Positions 7,948 to 15,498 of a DNA stretch of 40,943 bases are shown one piece after another. The DNA lies in NCBI RefSeq assembly GCF_016862215.1, contig NZ_BOMN01000020.1, forward strand, positions 1-40,943. The letters are read 5' to 3'. Made by a program: the position numbers and the translations under genes. Below the pieces are notes generated by a model. That model had not been told where the DNA came from and made no database searches. It saw only the letters and a program-made list of their open reading frames with translations. The first letter of the stretch is position 1. Each line of letters opens with the position of its first letter. The stretch is from Winogradskya humida (GTDB lineage: Bacteria; Actinomycetota; Actinomycetes; Mycobacteriales; Micromonosporaceae).

Positions 7948-9140
7948 CTCTCGAAATGACCCCGCCGGTCGTCATCCCCTCTCCCGCCCGGATCCGCCTC
8001 ACCGGTCAGATCGGGGTCCTGCAGGTGCCCACCGCGCTCAAGCAGAGCGTGGTGATACCCACCTTCAACGAGCGCGACAACATAGGTGCTCTCCTGGAAC
8101 GGCTCACCGCGGTGCTGCCCGCCGGCGAGACGGAGATCATCTTCGTCGACGACAGCACCGACGACACCCCGGACCTGATCCTGCAGGCGGCCATGGACTG
8201 CCCGCTGCCGGTCACGGTCTATCACCGCGACCACGCCACCGGCGGTCTCGGCGGCGCGGTCGTCGAGGGGATGCGGCACGCCCGCGGCTCGTGGATCGTC
8301 GTCATGGACGCCGACCTGCAGCACCCGCCGGAGATGGTGCCGCGGCTCATCGCCGCCGGCACCCGCGACGGCGCCGACCTCGTCGTCGGCACCCGTTACG
8401 CCGGCGGGGGCAGCACCGACGGGCTCTCCGACGGTTACCGCCGGCTCGTCTCCAGCGGCAGCACCGTGCTGACCAAGCTCGTCTTCCGGAATTCCCTGCT
8501 GCGGGTGAGCGACCCGATGAGCGGGTTGTTCGCCGTGCGGGCCAGCTCCCTCGACGTCGGCGAGCTGCGCCCCGAGGGTTTCAAGGTGCTGCTCGAGCTG
8601 CTCGTCCGCAACCGGCCCGGCCGCATCGGCGAGGTGCCCTACGCGTTCCAGCAGCGCCACGCCGGCGAGTCCAAGTCGAGCTTTGCCGAGGGTGCCCGCT
8701 TCCTGAAGCACCTGGCGATCCTGCGGTTCGGCGCGCAGCGTACCCGGATGCTCGCCTTCGCTCTCATCGGTGTTTCCGGCCTGATCCCCAACCAGTTGGC
8801 GCTCTGGCTGCTCGCCCACGTCGCCGGGGTGCACTACGTCCCCGCCGCCATCGCGGCCAACCTGATCGCCGTGGGCTGGAACTTCGCCCTCACCGACTCG
8901 TTGCTCTATCGCAACCGCCGTCACCGCAGCCTCAGCGGGCGGATGACGCGGTTCTTCGTCATGGGCAACGCTGACCTGCTGCTGCGCATCCCGCTGCTCG
9001 CCGTGCTCGTCGACGGCGTCCACCTCGGGGTGCTGGTGGCCAACCTGATCACGCTCGTCGCCTCGTTCGTCGTGCGGTTCCTGATTCTCGACCGGGTGAT
9101 CTATTTGAACAAGCCGAAGACCCTGGAGGCCGCCGGATGA
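7944..9140 (+). CDS. DPM1-like polyprenyl-phosphate GT2 fused to GtrA
   Basis: 398-aa two-domain protein. The N-terminal GT-A domain (about 34-260) has VVIPTFNERDN, VDDSTDDT and the metal-binding DAD at 122-124 followed by LQHPP, which is the dolichol/polyprenol-phosphate mannosyltransferase pattern. The C-terminal domain (about 270-395) is GtrA-like with four helices (starting RMLAFALIGVSG). Fusions of this kind make a polyprenyl-phosphate-linked hexose in the cytoplasm and may help it flip across the membrane. That is exactly what the preceding GT39-type enzyme needs. Both ends use ATGA overlaps (7944-7947 and 9137-9140). Confidence 0.9.
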   Translation: MTLEMTPPVVIPSPARIRLTGQIGVLQVPTALKQSVVIPTFNERDNIGALLERLTAVLPAGETEIIFVDDSTDDTPDLILQAAMDCPLPVTVYHRDHATGGLGGAVVEGMRHARGSWIVVMDADLQHPPEMVPRLIAAGTRDGADLVVGTRYAGGGSTDGLSDGYRRLVSSGSTVLTKLVFRNSLLRVSDPMSGLFAVRASSLDVGELRPEGFKVLLELLVRNRPGRIGEVPYAFQQRHAGESKSSFAEGARFLKHLAILRFGAQRTRMLAFALIGVSGLIPNQLALWLLAHVAGVHYVPAAIAANLIAVGWNFALTDSLLYRNRRHRSLSGRMTRFFVMGNADLLLRIPLLAVLVDGVHLGVLVANLITLVASFVVRFLILDRVIYLNKPKTLEAAG

Positions 9141-11233
9141 CCTCAGCACCTCCACGTCCCCTTTTCAGCGGCGCGAACCGCGTACGCATCGCCCAGGTCC
9201 TGGTTCTGACCCTGGTCCTGGTCGTCCTCGTCCCCGGCCGGTCCTCGGCCGGGGCGAACCTGCTCGCCAACGGCGGCCTCGAAGCGGTCGACTCCACCGG
9301 CTTCCCCCTGTGCTGGGAGAAGTCCGGCTGGGGCGACAGCACGCACACGTTCGAGGTCAGCAAGACCGCGCCGCACGGCGGGGCCAACGCCATGAAGGTC
9401 ACCGTCGCCGCGATCACGAACGGTGACCGCAAGGCGATGATGCTGGAGAACCCGTCCTGCGCGCCGAACGTCACGCCGGGACACCAGTACGACGCCTCGG
9501 TCTGGTACAAGTCGACCACCGCGAACACCGTCCTGACGATCTTCCGGCACGACGCCGCCCAGGGCTGGACGTACTGGACCGACCTCGCCACGCTGCCGGT
9601 CGCGAACGCGTGGACGAAGAAGACGGTCCGTACCCCGGTCGTGCCGCCGGGCACCGACCAGGTCGCCTGGGGCGTCACCATCTACGGTGCCGGCACGCTC
9701 CAGACCGACGACTACACGTTCATCGACGCGACCGAGAACACCCCCGGCACCGCCTGCAGCGCCGGCGCCGCCTGCACCAAGGGCGCGTGGCAGGTCATGC
9801 CGTTCAACTCGCCCGTCCGCGCCATCCACACGGTCGTGCTCAAGAACGGTGACGTGCTGCTGGTCGCGGGCTCCGGCAACGACCCGGACGCGTTCGCACA
9901 GGGCACCTTCAAGACCTCGGTCTACCACCCGCGCACGGGCACGTTCACCACCGTGCCGACCCCCGCCGACCTGTTCTGCTCCGGGCACGTCCAGCTCTCC
10001 GACGGCCGCGTGCTGATCATGGGCGGCAACAAGGACTACCCGGCGGCGGACGCCAGCCACGGGTACAAGGGGCTCAGGGACTCGTACATCTTCGACCCGG
10101 CCACCTCGGCGTACACGAGGGTCAACGACATGTCCGCGGGCTCCTGGTATCCGTCCGCCACCGTCATGGGCAACGGCGACGTCATCTCGCTCGGCGGTCT
10201 CGGCGAGGACTCGTCCGGCACTGTAGCCACGCAGTACTTCAACGCCGCCCAGCAGCGCTGGCTCAGCCTCGGCGAAGCCAAGCAGACGTGGAATTTCTGG
10301 GGCCTCTACCCGTCGATGATCCTCATGCAGGACGGCCGGCTCTTCTACTCCGGCAGCCACGTCTTCGGCAACGGCACCCCCGGCACCGGCGCGTCCATCT
10401 ACAACTACGGCACCGAGGCCATCACCCCCGTCGGCGGACTGCAGCGCAAGGACGAGCGCGACCAGTCCATGAGCGTCCTCCTGCCACCCGCCCAGGACCA
10501 GCGCGTCCTCACCATCGGCGGCGGCAACATCGACAGCAACCCCGACGCCAACCGGCTCACCGACATCATCGACCTCAAACAGGCCAACCCTGTTTATCAA
10601 CCGGGTCCGCTGCTGCCCTCCGGCACGATGACCGGCGGCGTCCCGCAAACCGCCACCCAGGGCAAGATGTACGTCTCCACCGTCCTGCTCCCCGACGGCA
10701 AGGTCTTCGAAACCGGCGGCGGCCTGCACAACCGCGCCGACCCGGTCTACGAAGCCTCCATGTTCGACCCGGTCACCAACACGTTCAACGCCGGCATGGC
10801 CACCGACCCCGTCCCGCGCACCTACCACTCGTCCGCCTTCCTGCTCCCCGACGGCCGCGTCATGGCAGTCGGCGACAACCCCGGCGACGGCTCCTTCGAC
10901 ATGCGCATCTCGGTCTACTCCCCGCCCTACCTCTTCAAGGGCGCCAGACCCCAGATCACTTCTCTCACGGGTACGCAGTGGGCGTACGGAAGCACCAACA
11001 CCATCAAGGTCGACGGGCCGATCACCCGGGCCGCCCTCATCCGCCCCGAAGCCGTCACCCACTCCAGCGACCCGAACCAGCGCTTCGTCGACCTCCCCAT
11101 GACGGTCAACGGCAACACCATCGGCCTCAACCTCACGAGCAACCCCAACCTGGCACCCCCCGGCTGGTACATGCTCTTCGCCCTCGGCACCAACGGCGTG
11201 CCGTCCGTCGCAGAATGGGTCCACGTCGGATGA
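9137..11233 (+). CDS. Galactose-oxidase/GlxA-like copper-radical oxidase
   Basis: 698-aa exported or membrane-anchored kelch-propeller oxidase. An N-terminal hydrophobic segment (about 17-38) is followed by a jelly-roll carbohydrate-binding-like domain (about 39-200). Then come the seven-bladed propeller and a C-terminal DUF1929-type domain. All active-site residues of galactose/glyoxal oxidases can be placed: Cys281 (FCSGH) and Tyr338 (SWYPS) for the Tyr-Cys cofactor, axial Tyr563 with His564 (RTYHS), and His642 (VTHSSDPNQR). The family oxidises a primary alcohol or aldehyde to aldehyde or acid with release of H2O2. In Streptomyces the relative GlxA acts with a cellulose-synthase-like enzyme on a surface glycan. 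Here the gene is translationally coupled to the glycosyltransferases before it. The copper chaperone is not in the operon. Confidence 0.92.
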   Translation: MTSAPPRPLFSGANRVRIAQVLVLTLVLVVLVPGRSSAGANLLANGGLEAVDSTGFPLCWEKSGWGDSTHTFEVSKTAPHGGANAMKVTVAAITNGDRKAMMLENPSCAPNVTPGHQYDASVWYKSTTANTVLTIFRHDAAQGWTYWTDLATLPVANAWTKKTVRTPVVPPGTDQVAWGVTIYGAGTLQTDDYTFIDATENTPGTACSAGAACTKGAWQVMPFNSPVRAIHTVVLKNGDVLLVAGSGNDPDAFAQGTFKTSVYHPRTGTFTTVPTPADLFCSGHVQLSDGRVLIMGGNKDYPAADASHGYKGLRDSYIFDPATSAYTRVNDMSAGSWYPSATVMGNGDVISLGGLGEDSSGTVATQYFNAAQQRWLSLGEAKQTWNFWGLYPSMILMQDGRLFYSGSHVFGNGTPGTGASIYNYGTEAITPVGGLQRKDERDQSMSVLLPPAQDQRVLTIGGGNIDSNPDANRLTDIIDLKQANPVYQPGPLLPSGTMTGGVPQTATQGKMYVSTVLLPDGKVFETGGGLHNRADPVYEASMFDPVTNTFNAGMATDPVPRTYHSSAFLLPDGRVMAVGDNPGDGSFDMRISVYSPPYLFKGARPQITSLTGTQWAYGSTNTIKVDGPITRAALIRPEAVTHSSDPNQRFVDLPMTVNGNTIGLNLTSNPNLAPPGWYMLFALGTNGVPSVAEWVHVG

Positions 11234-11709
11234 ACCGCACCCGCCTCACCCTCGCCGCCGTCACCGGCATCGCCGCCATCTTCACCATGACCGGCATGGC
11301 CGTAGCCACCCTCCGCACCCCCACCGCCGCCACCATCGTCACCGCCGTCCCCGAACCAACAGACACCACCTGGCCCCTCAACCTCCCCGCCGCCGCCGAC
11401 CCCACCCCCACCACCCAGCCCCCACCCGGCACCCCGGCCCCCTACGTCCAACCCTTCGCCGACCAGCCAGGCACCAAGGACCTGACCCCCCAACCCTCAC
11501 CCACAACCCCGGTAAAAATGCCCGCCTTCGCCGACGGCTGCAACCACGCCTACGGCAACCGCAACCAATGCGTCCCCCTCAAGTTCCCCCCAGGCACAAC
11601 CGACAAATGCACCTGGCTCAAAAAACACGGCTTCAAAAACCTCACCGTCCAAGGCAAGGACAACCACCTCCTAGACCGCAACGGCAACCACACCGCCTGC
11701 GACGGCTAA
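11230..11709 (+). CDS. Small exported Pro/Thr-rich protein with Cys-rich tail
   Basis: 159-aa protein coupled to the oxidase by ATGA (11230-11233); last gene of the operon. It has a membrane or signal helix at about 6-27, then a long Pro/Thr-rich linker (about 30-100). The compact C-terminal segment has cysteines in CNHAYGNRNQC and DKCTW, ending LDRNGNHTACDG. That ending resembles the DxDxDGxxCE calcium-binding pattern of excalibur-type wall-associated domains, but the match is loose. The layout suggests a wall-spanning spacer with an external domain acting with the oxidase or its glycan. Function unknown. Confidence 0.75.
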   Translation: MNRTRLTLAAVTGIAAIFTMTGMAVATLRTPTAATIVTAVPEPTDTTWPLNLPAAADPTPTTQPPPGTPAPYVQPFADQPGTKDLTPQPSPTTPVKMPAFADGCNHAYGNRNQCVPLKFPPGTTDKCTWLKKHGFKNLTVQGKDNHLLDRNGNHTACDG

Positions 11710-11839
11710 CCTCCCCGCGCCCCGCTCGCCGGGCTGAGGCACTTCGATCCAGCACTCGATGCCGTACATCGAAGATCGTCGTCTCGTTCGCTCCAGCGCC
11801 CCCGCTCGCCGGGCTGACCGGCCCGGTTTGCCGGGTCGC

Positions 11840-11885
11840 TCGGCCCCGGTTTGCTGGTTTGCTCGGCCCCGGTTTGCTGGTTTGC
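11840..11885. repeat. 23-bp direct repeat, two copies
   Basis: Two identical adjacent copies of a 23-bp unit that starts tcggccccggtttgc. A shorter degenerate copy precedes them. Confidence 0.85.
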
Positions 11886-11999
11886 ATCGCGTGGATGCAG
11901 GGACGCGCGTCTGGATCGCCGGTCGTTCTGCTGGCCCGTGTCGCCGGGTCGCCGGGTCGCCGGGTTGGATTTTTGGCCGGGCTGCATCGCGGAAGCGGA

Positions 12000-12056
12000 G
12001 CCGCTGTTCCGGTCCAGGCCGGCTGTCGGCTCGTCGAGGATCAGTAGCCGGGGATT
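12000..12056 (-). pseudogene. ABC-transporter ATPase relic (Walker B/D-loop)
   Basis: Nineteen minus-strand codons read NPRLLILDEPTAGLDRNSG, the Walker B, catalytic Glu and D-loop of an ABC-transporter ATPase. The conserved run begins at the usual 'NP(R/K)LLILDEP'. No Walker A or signature motif is found in any frame nearby and the flanks are tandem repeats. This is therefore a fragment left after deletion or a captured piece, not a gene. Confidence 0.7.
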
Positions 12057-12158
12057 TGCGGGGTTGCTCTGCTGGCTCGCTGAGGTGGGCTGCAGGGTTG
12101 CGTGGCTGGGCTGCCATGCCTGGCTTGCCAGGTAGGTCGCTCTATTGGCTTACAGGTC

Positions 12159-12275
12159 TGGCTTGCCGGGTTGCTGGCCCCTGGCTTGCCGGGTTGCTGG
12201 CCCCTGGCTTGCCGGGCTGCTGGCCCCTGCCTTGCCGGCGCTGGCCCTGCCTTGCCGGGCGCTGGCCCGGCTTGC
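12159..12275. repeat. 23-bp tandem array
   Basis: Three near-perfect 23-bp copies (12159-12227; unit begins tggcttgccgggttgc) followed by shortened, diverging copies to about 12275. Confidence 0.85.
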
Positions 12276-12482
12276 CGTTGCTCTGCCGGTTTGCGGAATT
12301 GTCCGCCTGGCCTACGGGGTTGCCCTCCTGGCCAACTGGGTCGCTCTCCTGGTGCCCGCCGCTCTCCGCGGCGGGCACCATTGCCGTCCACACCCTCAAG
12401 TGCACACGCCCCCAGCCGACCATGTCCGTACGCCAGAGCGCCGCTCCCGGCAATGCCACCCCGCACCCGAGGAGCCCACCCC

Positions 12483-13253
12483 ATGTCCCACCCCCTGACC
12501 AACCAGCAAACCTGGCCGCCGCCCTACTACCAACAGCAACTCGACCACCAGCAGCAACACCCCAACCCCTACCCGCCCTATGCCTTTCCCCCTGCCGTCC
12601 CGGGCTCTGCCGTCCCGGGCTCTGCCGTCCCGGGCCCTACGGTCTCCGTGCCGGTCGTCTCGGGTCCTCCGGTTTCCGCTCTTGTCGTCTCCGCGCCTGC
12701 CGTGTGGGGGCCTGCGGTCTCCGCGCTTACCGCCTGGGGCCCTGCGGCCTCGGGGCCTGTTGCCTTGTCCGCGCCCGCATCCCCTTCGCGGCCGGCCTCG
12801 GCATGGCTGGCCCTGGGCGCAGGCATCGCCGCATTGATCGGCACCCTCCTGCCCTGGGCCACCGTTACCGCGCCCCTCCTCGGCACCATGACAGCCACCG
12901 GCACCGACGGCGCAGCCGGCGCGATCACCGCGTTCTTGGGCCTGATCCTCGTCATCTACGCCACCCTGCGCCTGCGCAACCACGACCTGCCAATCCCCAC
13001 CGACTGGCTCGCCGGAACCGCAGCCCTGGGCATCACCGCCCTGGCCACCACCAAGATCATCGCCCTGAAACACGCAGAAGCCGCCCTGGTTCCCCCAGCA
13101 ACCGAACCTGACCCCTTCGGTCTAACCGCATCCCTGGCCGCATCCATGCACTTCAGCATCGGGTCAGGCCTATGGCTCTTAACGGCGGCAGGCCTGACCG
13201 GAACAATCGCCGCTGCCGCCGCCATAATCACCCGAACTCGCACAACCCCCTGA
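12483..13253 (+). CDS. Pro-rich multi-TM membrane protein
   Basis: 256-aa protein with no recognised family. Residues 1-35 are Gln/Pro/Tyr-rich (YYQQQLDHQQQHPNPYPPY), followed by a low-complexity Val/Pro/Gly/Ser region. Part of that region is encoded by an in-frame 15-bp tandem repeat (12594-12638, GSAVP). From about residue 105 there are four hydrophobic helices (AWLALGAGIAALIGTLLPW; GAITAFLGLILVIYATLRL; LAGTAALGITALATTKI; LWLLTAAGLTGTIAAAAAII). The arrangement of a Pro-rich cytoplasmic tail before small helices is common in actinobacterial envelope proteins. A GGAG site precedes the ATG by about 8-9 bases. Confidence 0.8.
   Translation: MSHPLTNQQTWPPPYYQQQLDHQQQHPNPYPPYAFPPAVPGSAVPGSAVPGPTVSVPVVSGPPVSALVVSAPAVWGPAVSALTAWGPAASGPVALSAPASPSRPASAWLALGAGIAALIGTLLPWATVTAPLLGTMTATGTDGAAGAITAFLGLILVIYATLRLRNHDLPIPTDWLAGTAALGITALATTKIIALKHAEAALVPPATEPDPFGLTASLAASMHFSIGSGLWLLTAAGLTGTIAAAAAIITRTRTTP
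12594..12638 (+). repeat. In-frame 15-bp coding repeat
   Basis: Three copies of a 15-bp unit (gccgtcccgggctct) lie inside the Pro-rich membrane protein and encode AVPGS repeats. The period is a multiple of three, so the frame is kept. Confidence 0.85.
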
Positions 13254-13334
13254 CTGCCACACGCGTTTAGTACGCCATCTTTTCTGGCAATCAACCCTCC
13301 CCGGGAACGATGTGGTGAATCGGCAATACGGAAC

Positions 13335-14408
13335 TCATGGCGGAACCCACTCGTCCGAACATTGTCCCAAATTCCGCAACAAATATGACGCCGTTTTCAG
13401 TGATTGCATTTCTGTGACTAGATTCCTTTTCCTGAATTGTTCCGGCGATATCTTTGTTGTGTGTACCGTTACCGGTTGGCGCGTTCTTGGAATCGGCCAA
13501 ATAGCTATTACCGCGCAGCTGTCCTGCGTTGCTTCGGTAGCTTCCCGCCGGCCCCGCGTCTGTCTGGATCCGCGCCGCTTCGCCCTGGGGTGTTCGCGAT
13601 CGTGCCCGTCCCGGGCTGGGTTCGATCCAGGCCGATCGGTCCGACCCCTGCGGCGGGGTGAGGAACCCCGTTCCGAGGGCCAGCCCAGCACCGTGGATCG
13701 CCCCCGCTCAACCGGCGCGCGCCGAAACGCGCGTAGTAGATCCAGCGCGCCCAACTTGAACGCAGGACGTGGTGGCGCTTCCTGCGGCGGTAGCGGTGGA
13801 GGTAGCTGCGGTTGCGGCGGTAGGGGGAGCGGCGGGGGTGCTGCTGCAGGCTCGGGTGCTGGTGTCTTCTGTGGCAATGGCGATCGCCCTGGTGGGGGCG
13901 GGGTTCGAAGCATCTGGACCGGTGCCAGGCCTGGCTCTGGAAGTGATGCGGGTGTGGGTCTTTGCTGGCGCAATGGCGACGGCTGTGGTGGGGGCGGGGT
14001 CTGGAGCATTCGGACCGGCGTCGGGGCTGGCGCTCGTAGTGGCGCGGGTGCGGGCGCTGCGTGCTGTGATGGCGAAGGGTGCGGTAGACGCGGGGGTGCG
14101 GTCTGCGGCGACGGGCGAGGTGGGCGTGGGGCTGTGGCTTGTGGCGGTGGTGAAGGGTGCTGTGGTGGGGGTGTGACGGTGGCGAGGATGTCGTTCCAGG
14201 GGATGCCGCTGGTGCTGTGGAGGGTGGGATTTCCTTGTGCGGCGCGTAGTTCGTGGAGGCGTTGGGTGTGCAGGCGGTATTTGCCCCAGGCGCGGCGGTG
14301 TTCGTGGTCGCGGCGGAAGGCTTCTCGGGTGGGTGAATAGTTGCGGGACCGTGTTCGGTCGCGCATTGCCGACACTTGGGCCGGGGTGAATATCTGCAAC
14401 TGCCCCAT
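13335..14408 (-). CDS. Pro-rich hypothetical protein
   Basis: 357-aa ORF with no assignable function. Residues 1-55 are charged and look like a folded or helical region (FTPAQVSAMRDRTRSRNYS, then REAFRRDHEHRRAWGKYR). I recall similar N-termini in hypothetical proteins of Actinoplanes-type bacteria but cannot check that here. Residues about 70-215 are almost entirely Pro, Ala, Ser, Thr and Gln. The C-terminal third is basic and then becomes unlike the rest, because the DNA from 13335 to about 13530 is clearly poorer in GC. The true protein could end earlier in an intact relative. GGAGGGGG lies 12 bases before the ATG, and a 9-bp inverted repeat lies just upstream. Confidence 0.6.
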   Translation of the reverse strand: MGQLQIFTPAQVSAMRDRTRSRNYSPTREAFRRDHEHRRAWGKYRLHTQRLHELRAAQGNPTLHSTSGIPWNDILATVTPPPQHPSPPPQATAPRPPRPSPQTAPPRLPHPSPSQHAAPAPAPLRAPAPTPVRMLQTPPPPQPSPLRQQRPTPASLPEPGLAPVQMLRTPPPPGRSPLPQKTPAPEPAAAPPPLPLPPQPQLPPPLPPQEAPPRPAFKLGALDLLRAFRRAPVERGRSTVLGWPSERGSSPRRRGRTDRPGSNPARDGHDREHPRAKRRGSRQTRGRREATEATQDSCAVIAIWPIPRTRQPVTVHTTKISPEQFRKRNLVTEMQSLKTASYLLRNLGQCSDEWVPP

Positions 14409-14743
14409 GCGTCAGATCATCCCCCTCCTCGGCATGATCGTTCCACCCTGATCGGTATTTGATCATGCCAAATTCGATGTCACGAAACAATTGCTCAGGG
14501 TGACGTGAGCTGGGCGACATCGGGGGTGGTGCGGAGGGTGGCGGGGATATTGTTTCAGGGGCGCCAGCTCGACCTTATGGAATGAGGGGTCGGGCGGTTG
14601 CTGGTGCGCGATTGTGGAATGGGACAGGGCTGGCTTGCTTGTTGTGGAGGGGAGTTCGTTGAACTGACGGGTGGTGGGGGACGTATCTGCTGCGGTGAGT
14701 GGTTCGCGGCTGGGGTGCTGGCTGCCGGGGTGGGGAGGGCGGC
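14409..14743. other. Divergent intergenic region
   Basis: This is the gap between the minus-strand Pro-rich gene and the plus-strand lipoprotein pair. Apart from the inverted repeat at 14431-14469 nothing specific is seen. ORFs that can be drawn across it have poor start sites and no recognisable sequence. It should contain promoters for both directions. Confidence 0.5.
14431..14469. promoter_or_regulatory. Perfect 9-bp inverted repeat upstream of the Pro-rich gene
   Basis: GGCATGATC (14431-14439) and GATCATGCC (14461-14469) are exact reverse complements separated by 21 bp, 23 bp upstream of the minus-strand start. It could be an operator or a 5' leader hairpin. No T-run follows. Confidence 0.5.
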
Positions 14744-15490
14744 GTGGTGCGTCGAGTTTCAGGGGTTGGTTTGGCCGGGTGGGTGGTGGTGTCGTTGCTC
14801 GCGGTGGCGGCTTGTGCGCCGGCTACGGGTGGTGCCGCTGACCAGAAGGATTCGGCGGGGGGATCACGTCAGGCCGGAGCCACGGAAGCTGGGGGTACGG
14901 AGAGCGGGGCTGCGGGAGCTGGTAGGGGTAGTGCGGACTGCACCAAGGCGTTGAAGGTGGCGGTTGTGGGGAGTTCGGCGCAGGGGTATTCGTTCAGCCC
15001 GGGGGCGGTGACTGTTCAGCGTGGGGGGTTCCTGGCGATCACGAACAGGTCGGGGCGGGTTCATGCGCTGGTTGCGGAGCCGGATGCGGGGATGGTGACG
15101 AGTGTGCTCGGGGTGGATGAGCGGCAGGTGATCCAGTTTCCTGAGGTGGGGTCGTTCACGGTGAAGGGCGCGCATCGGGCCGTTCTGAAGCTCACGGTTG
15201 CGGGGGAGAGCGGGTGTGGCACTCCGGAGCCCACGGTGACCGTGACCGGGGAGAATGCCTTTTCGCCGGCGAAGATGTCGGTGGTGGCGACGGAGAATTT
15301 CACCGTGGTGAACCGGTCGGGGGGTCCGCAGACCGTGATGTGTACGCCTGACCCTGGGGGGAACGGGGATAATTCGCGGCTGGAGAAGGGCGAGACTCAG
15401 GTTCTCGCCATCGACAAGCCGGGGCGGTACGTGTGTGCCAGTGTTCAGCATCCGGATGCTCGGGTGGTCGTCACGGTCAAGGGCAGGTGA
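14744..15490 (+). CDS. Lipoprotein with two cupredoxin-like domains
   Basis: 248-aa predicted lipoprotein. The lipobox LAVAAC places the lipidated Cys at residue 24, followed by a Gly/Ala/Ser-rich linker. Two related beta domains follow (about 70-150 and 155-245). Each starts with a plastocyanin/azurin-like strand (YSFSPGAVTVQRGG and NAFSPAKMSVVATENF). In the second, CASVQH near the end recalls the Cys-x-His loop of type I copper sites, but the full ligand set is not evident, so copper binding is uncertain. The start is GTG 14744 or 14747; GGAGG at 14734-14738 fits either. It is eight bp ahead of a sugar-dehydrogenase-like lipoprotein, so the two form an operon and may pass electrons. Confidence 0.8.
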   Translation: MVRRVSGVGLAGWVVVSLLAVAACAPATGGAADQKDSAGGSRQAGATEAGGTESGAAGAGRGSADCTKALKVAVVGSSAQGYSFSPGAVTVQRGGFLAITNRSGRVHALVAEPDAGMVTSVLGVDERQVIQFPEVGSFTVKGAHRAVLKLTVAGESGCGTPEPTVTVTGENAFSPAKMSVVATENFTVVNRSGGPQTVMCTPDPGGNGDNSRLEKGETQVLAIDKPGRYVCASVQHPDARVVVTVKGR

Positions 15491-15498
15491 GAGCGTCC

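Larger units (their letters stand above)
11710..12482. other. Repeat-rich intergenic stretch with a gene relic
   Basis: No intact gene is supported in these 773 bp. The stretch is built from degenerate repeats: cgctcgccgggctga occurs near 11718 and 11802, a 23-bp unit is doubled at 11840-11885, an 8-bp unit (tcgccggg) is tripled at 11941-11964, and a 23-bp unit is repeated at 12159-12275. The short minus-strand ABC-ATPase remnant at 12000-12056 is the only recognisable coding trace. Confidence 0.75.

Noticed and set aside
11671..12117. Minus-strand ORFs in the repeat region as genes
   Set aside because: Arg/Pro/Ser-rich repeats only; the sole recognisable sequence is the short ABC relic in another frame.
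14598..14954. ORF rich in Trp, Gly and Cys upstream of the lipoprotein
   Set aside because: It overlaps the lipoprotein gene in another frame, and the lipobox and cupredoxin blocks support the other reading.
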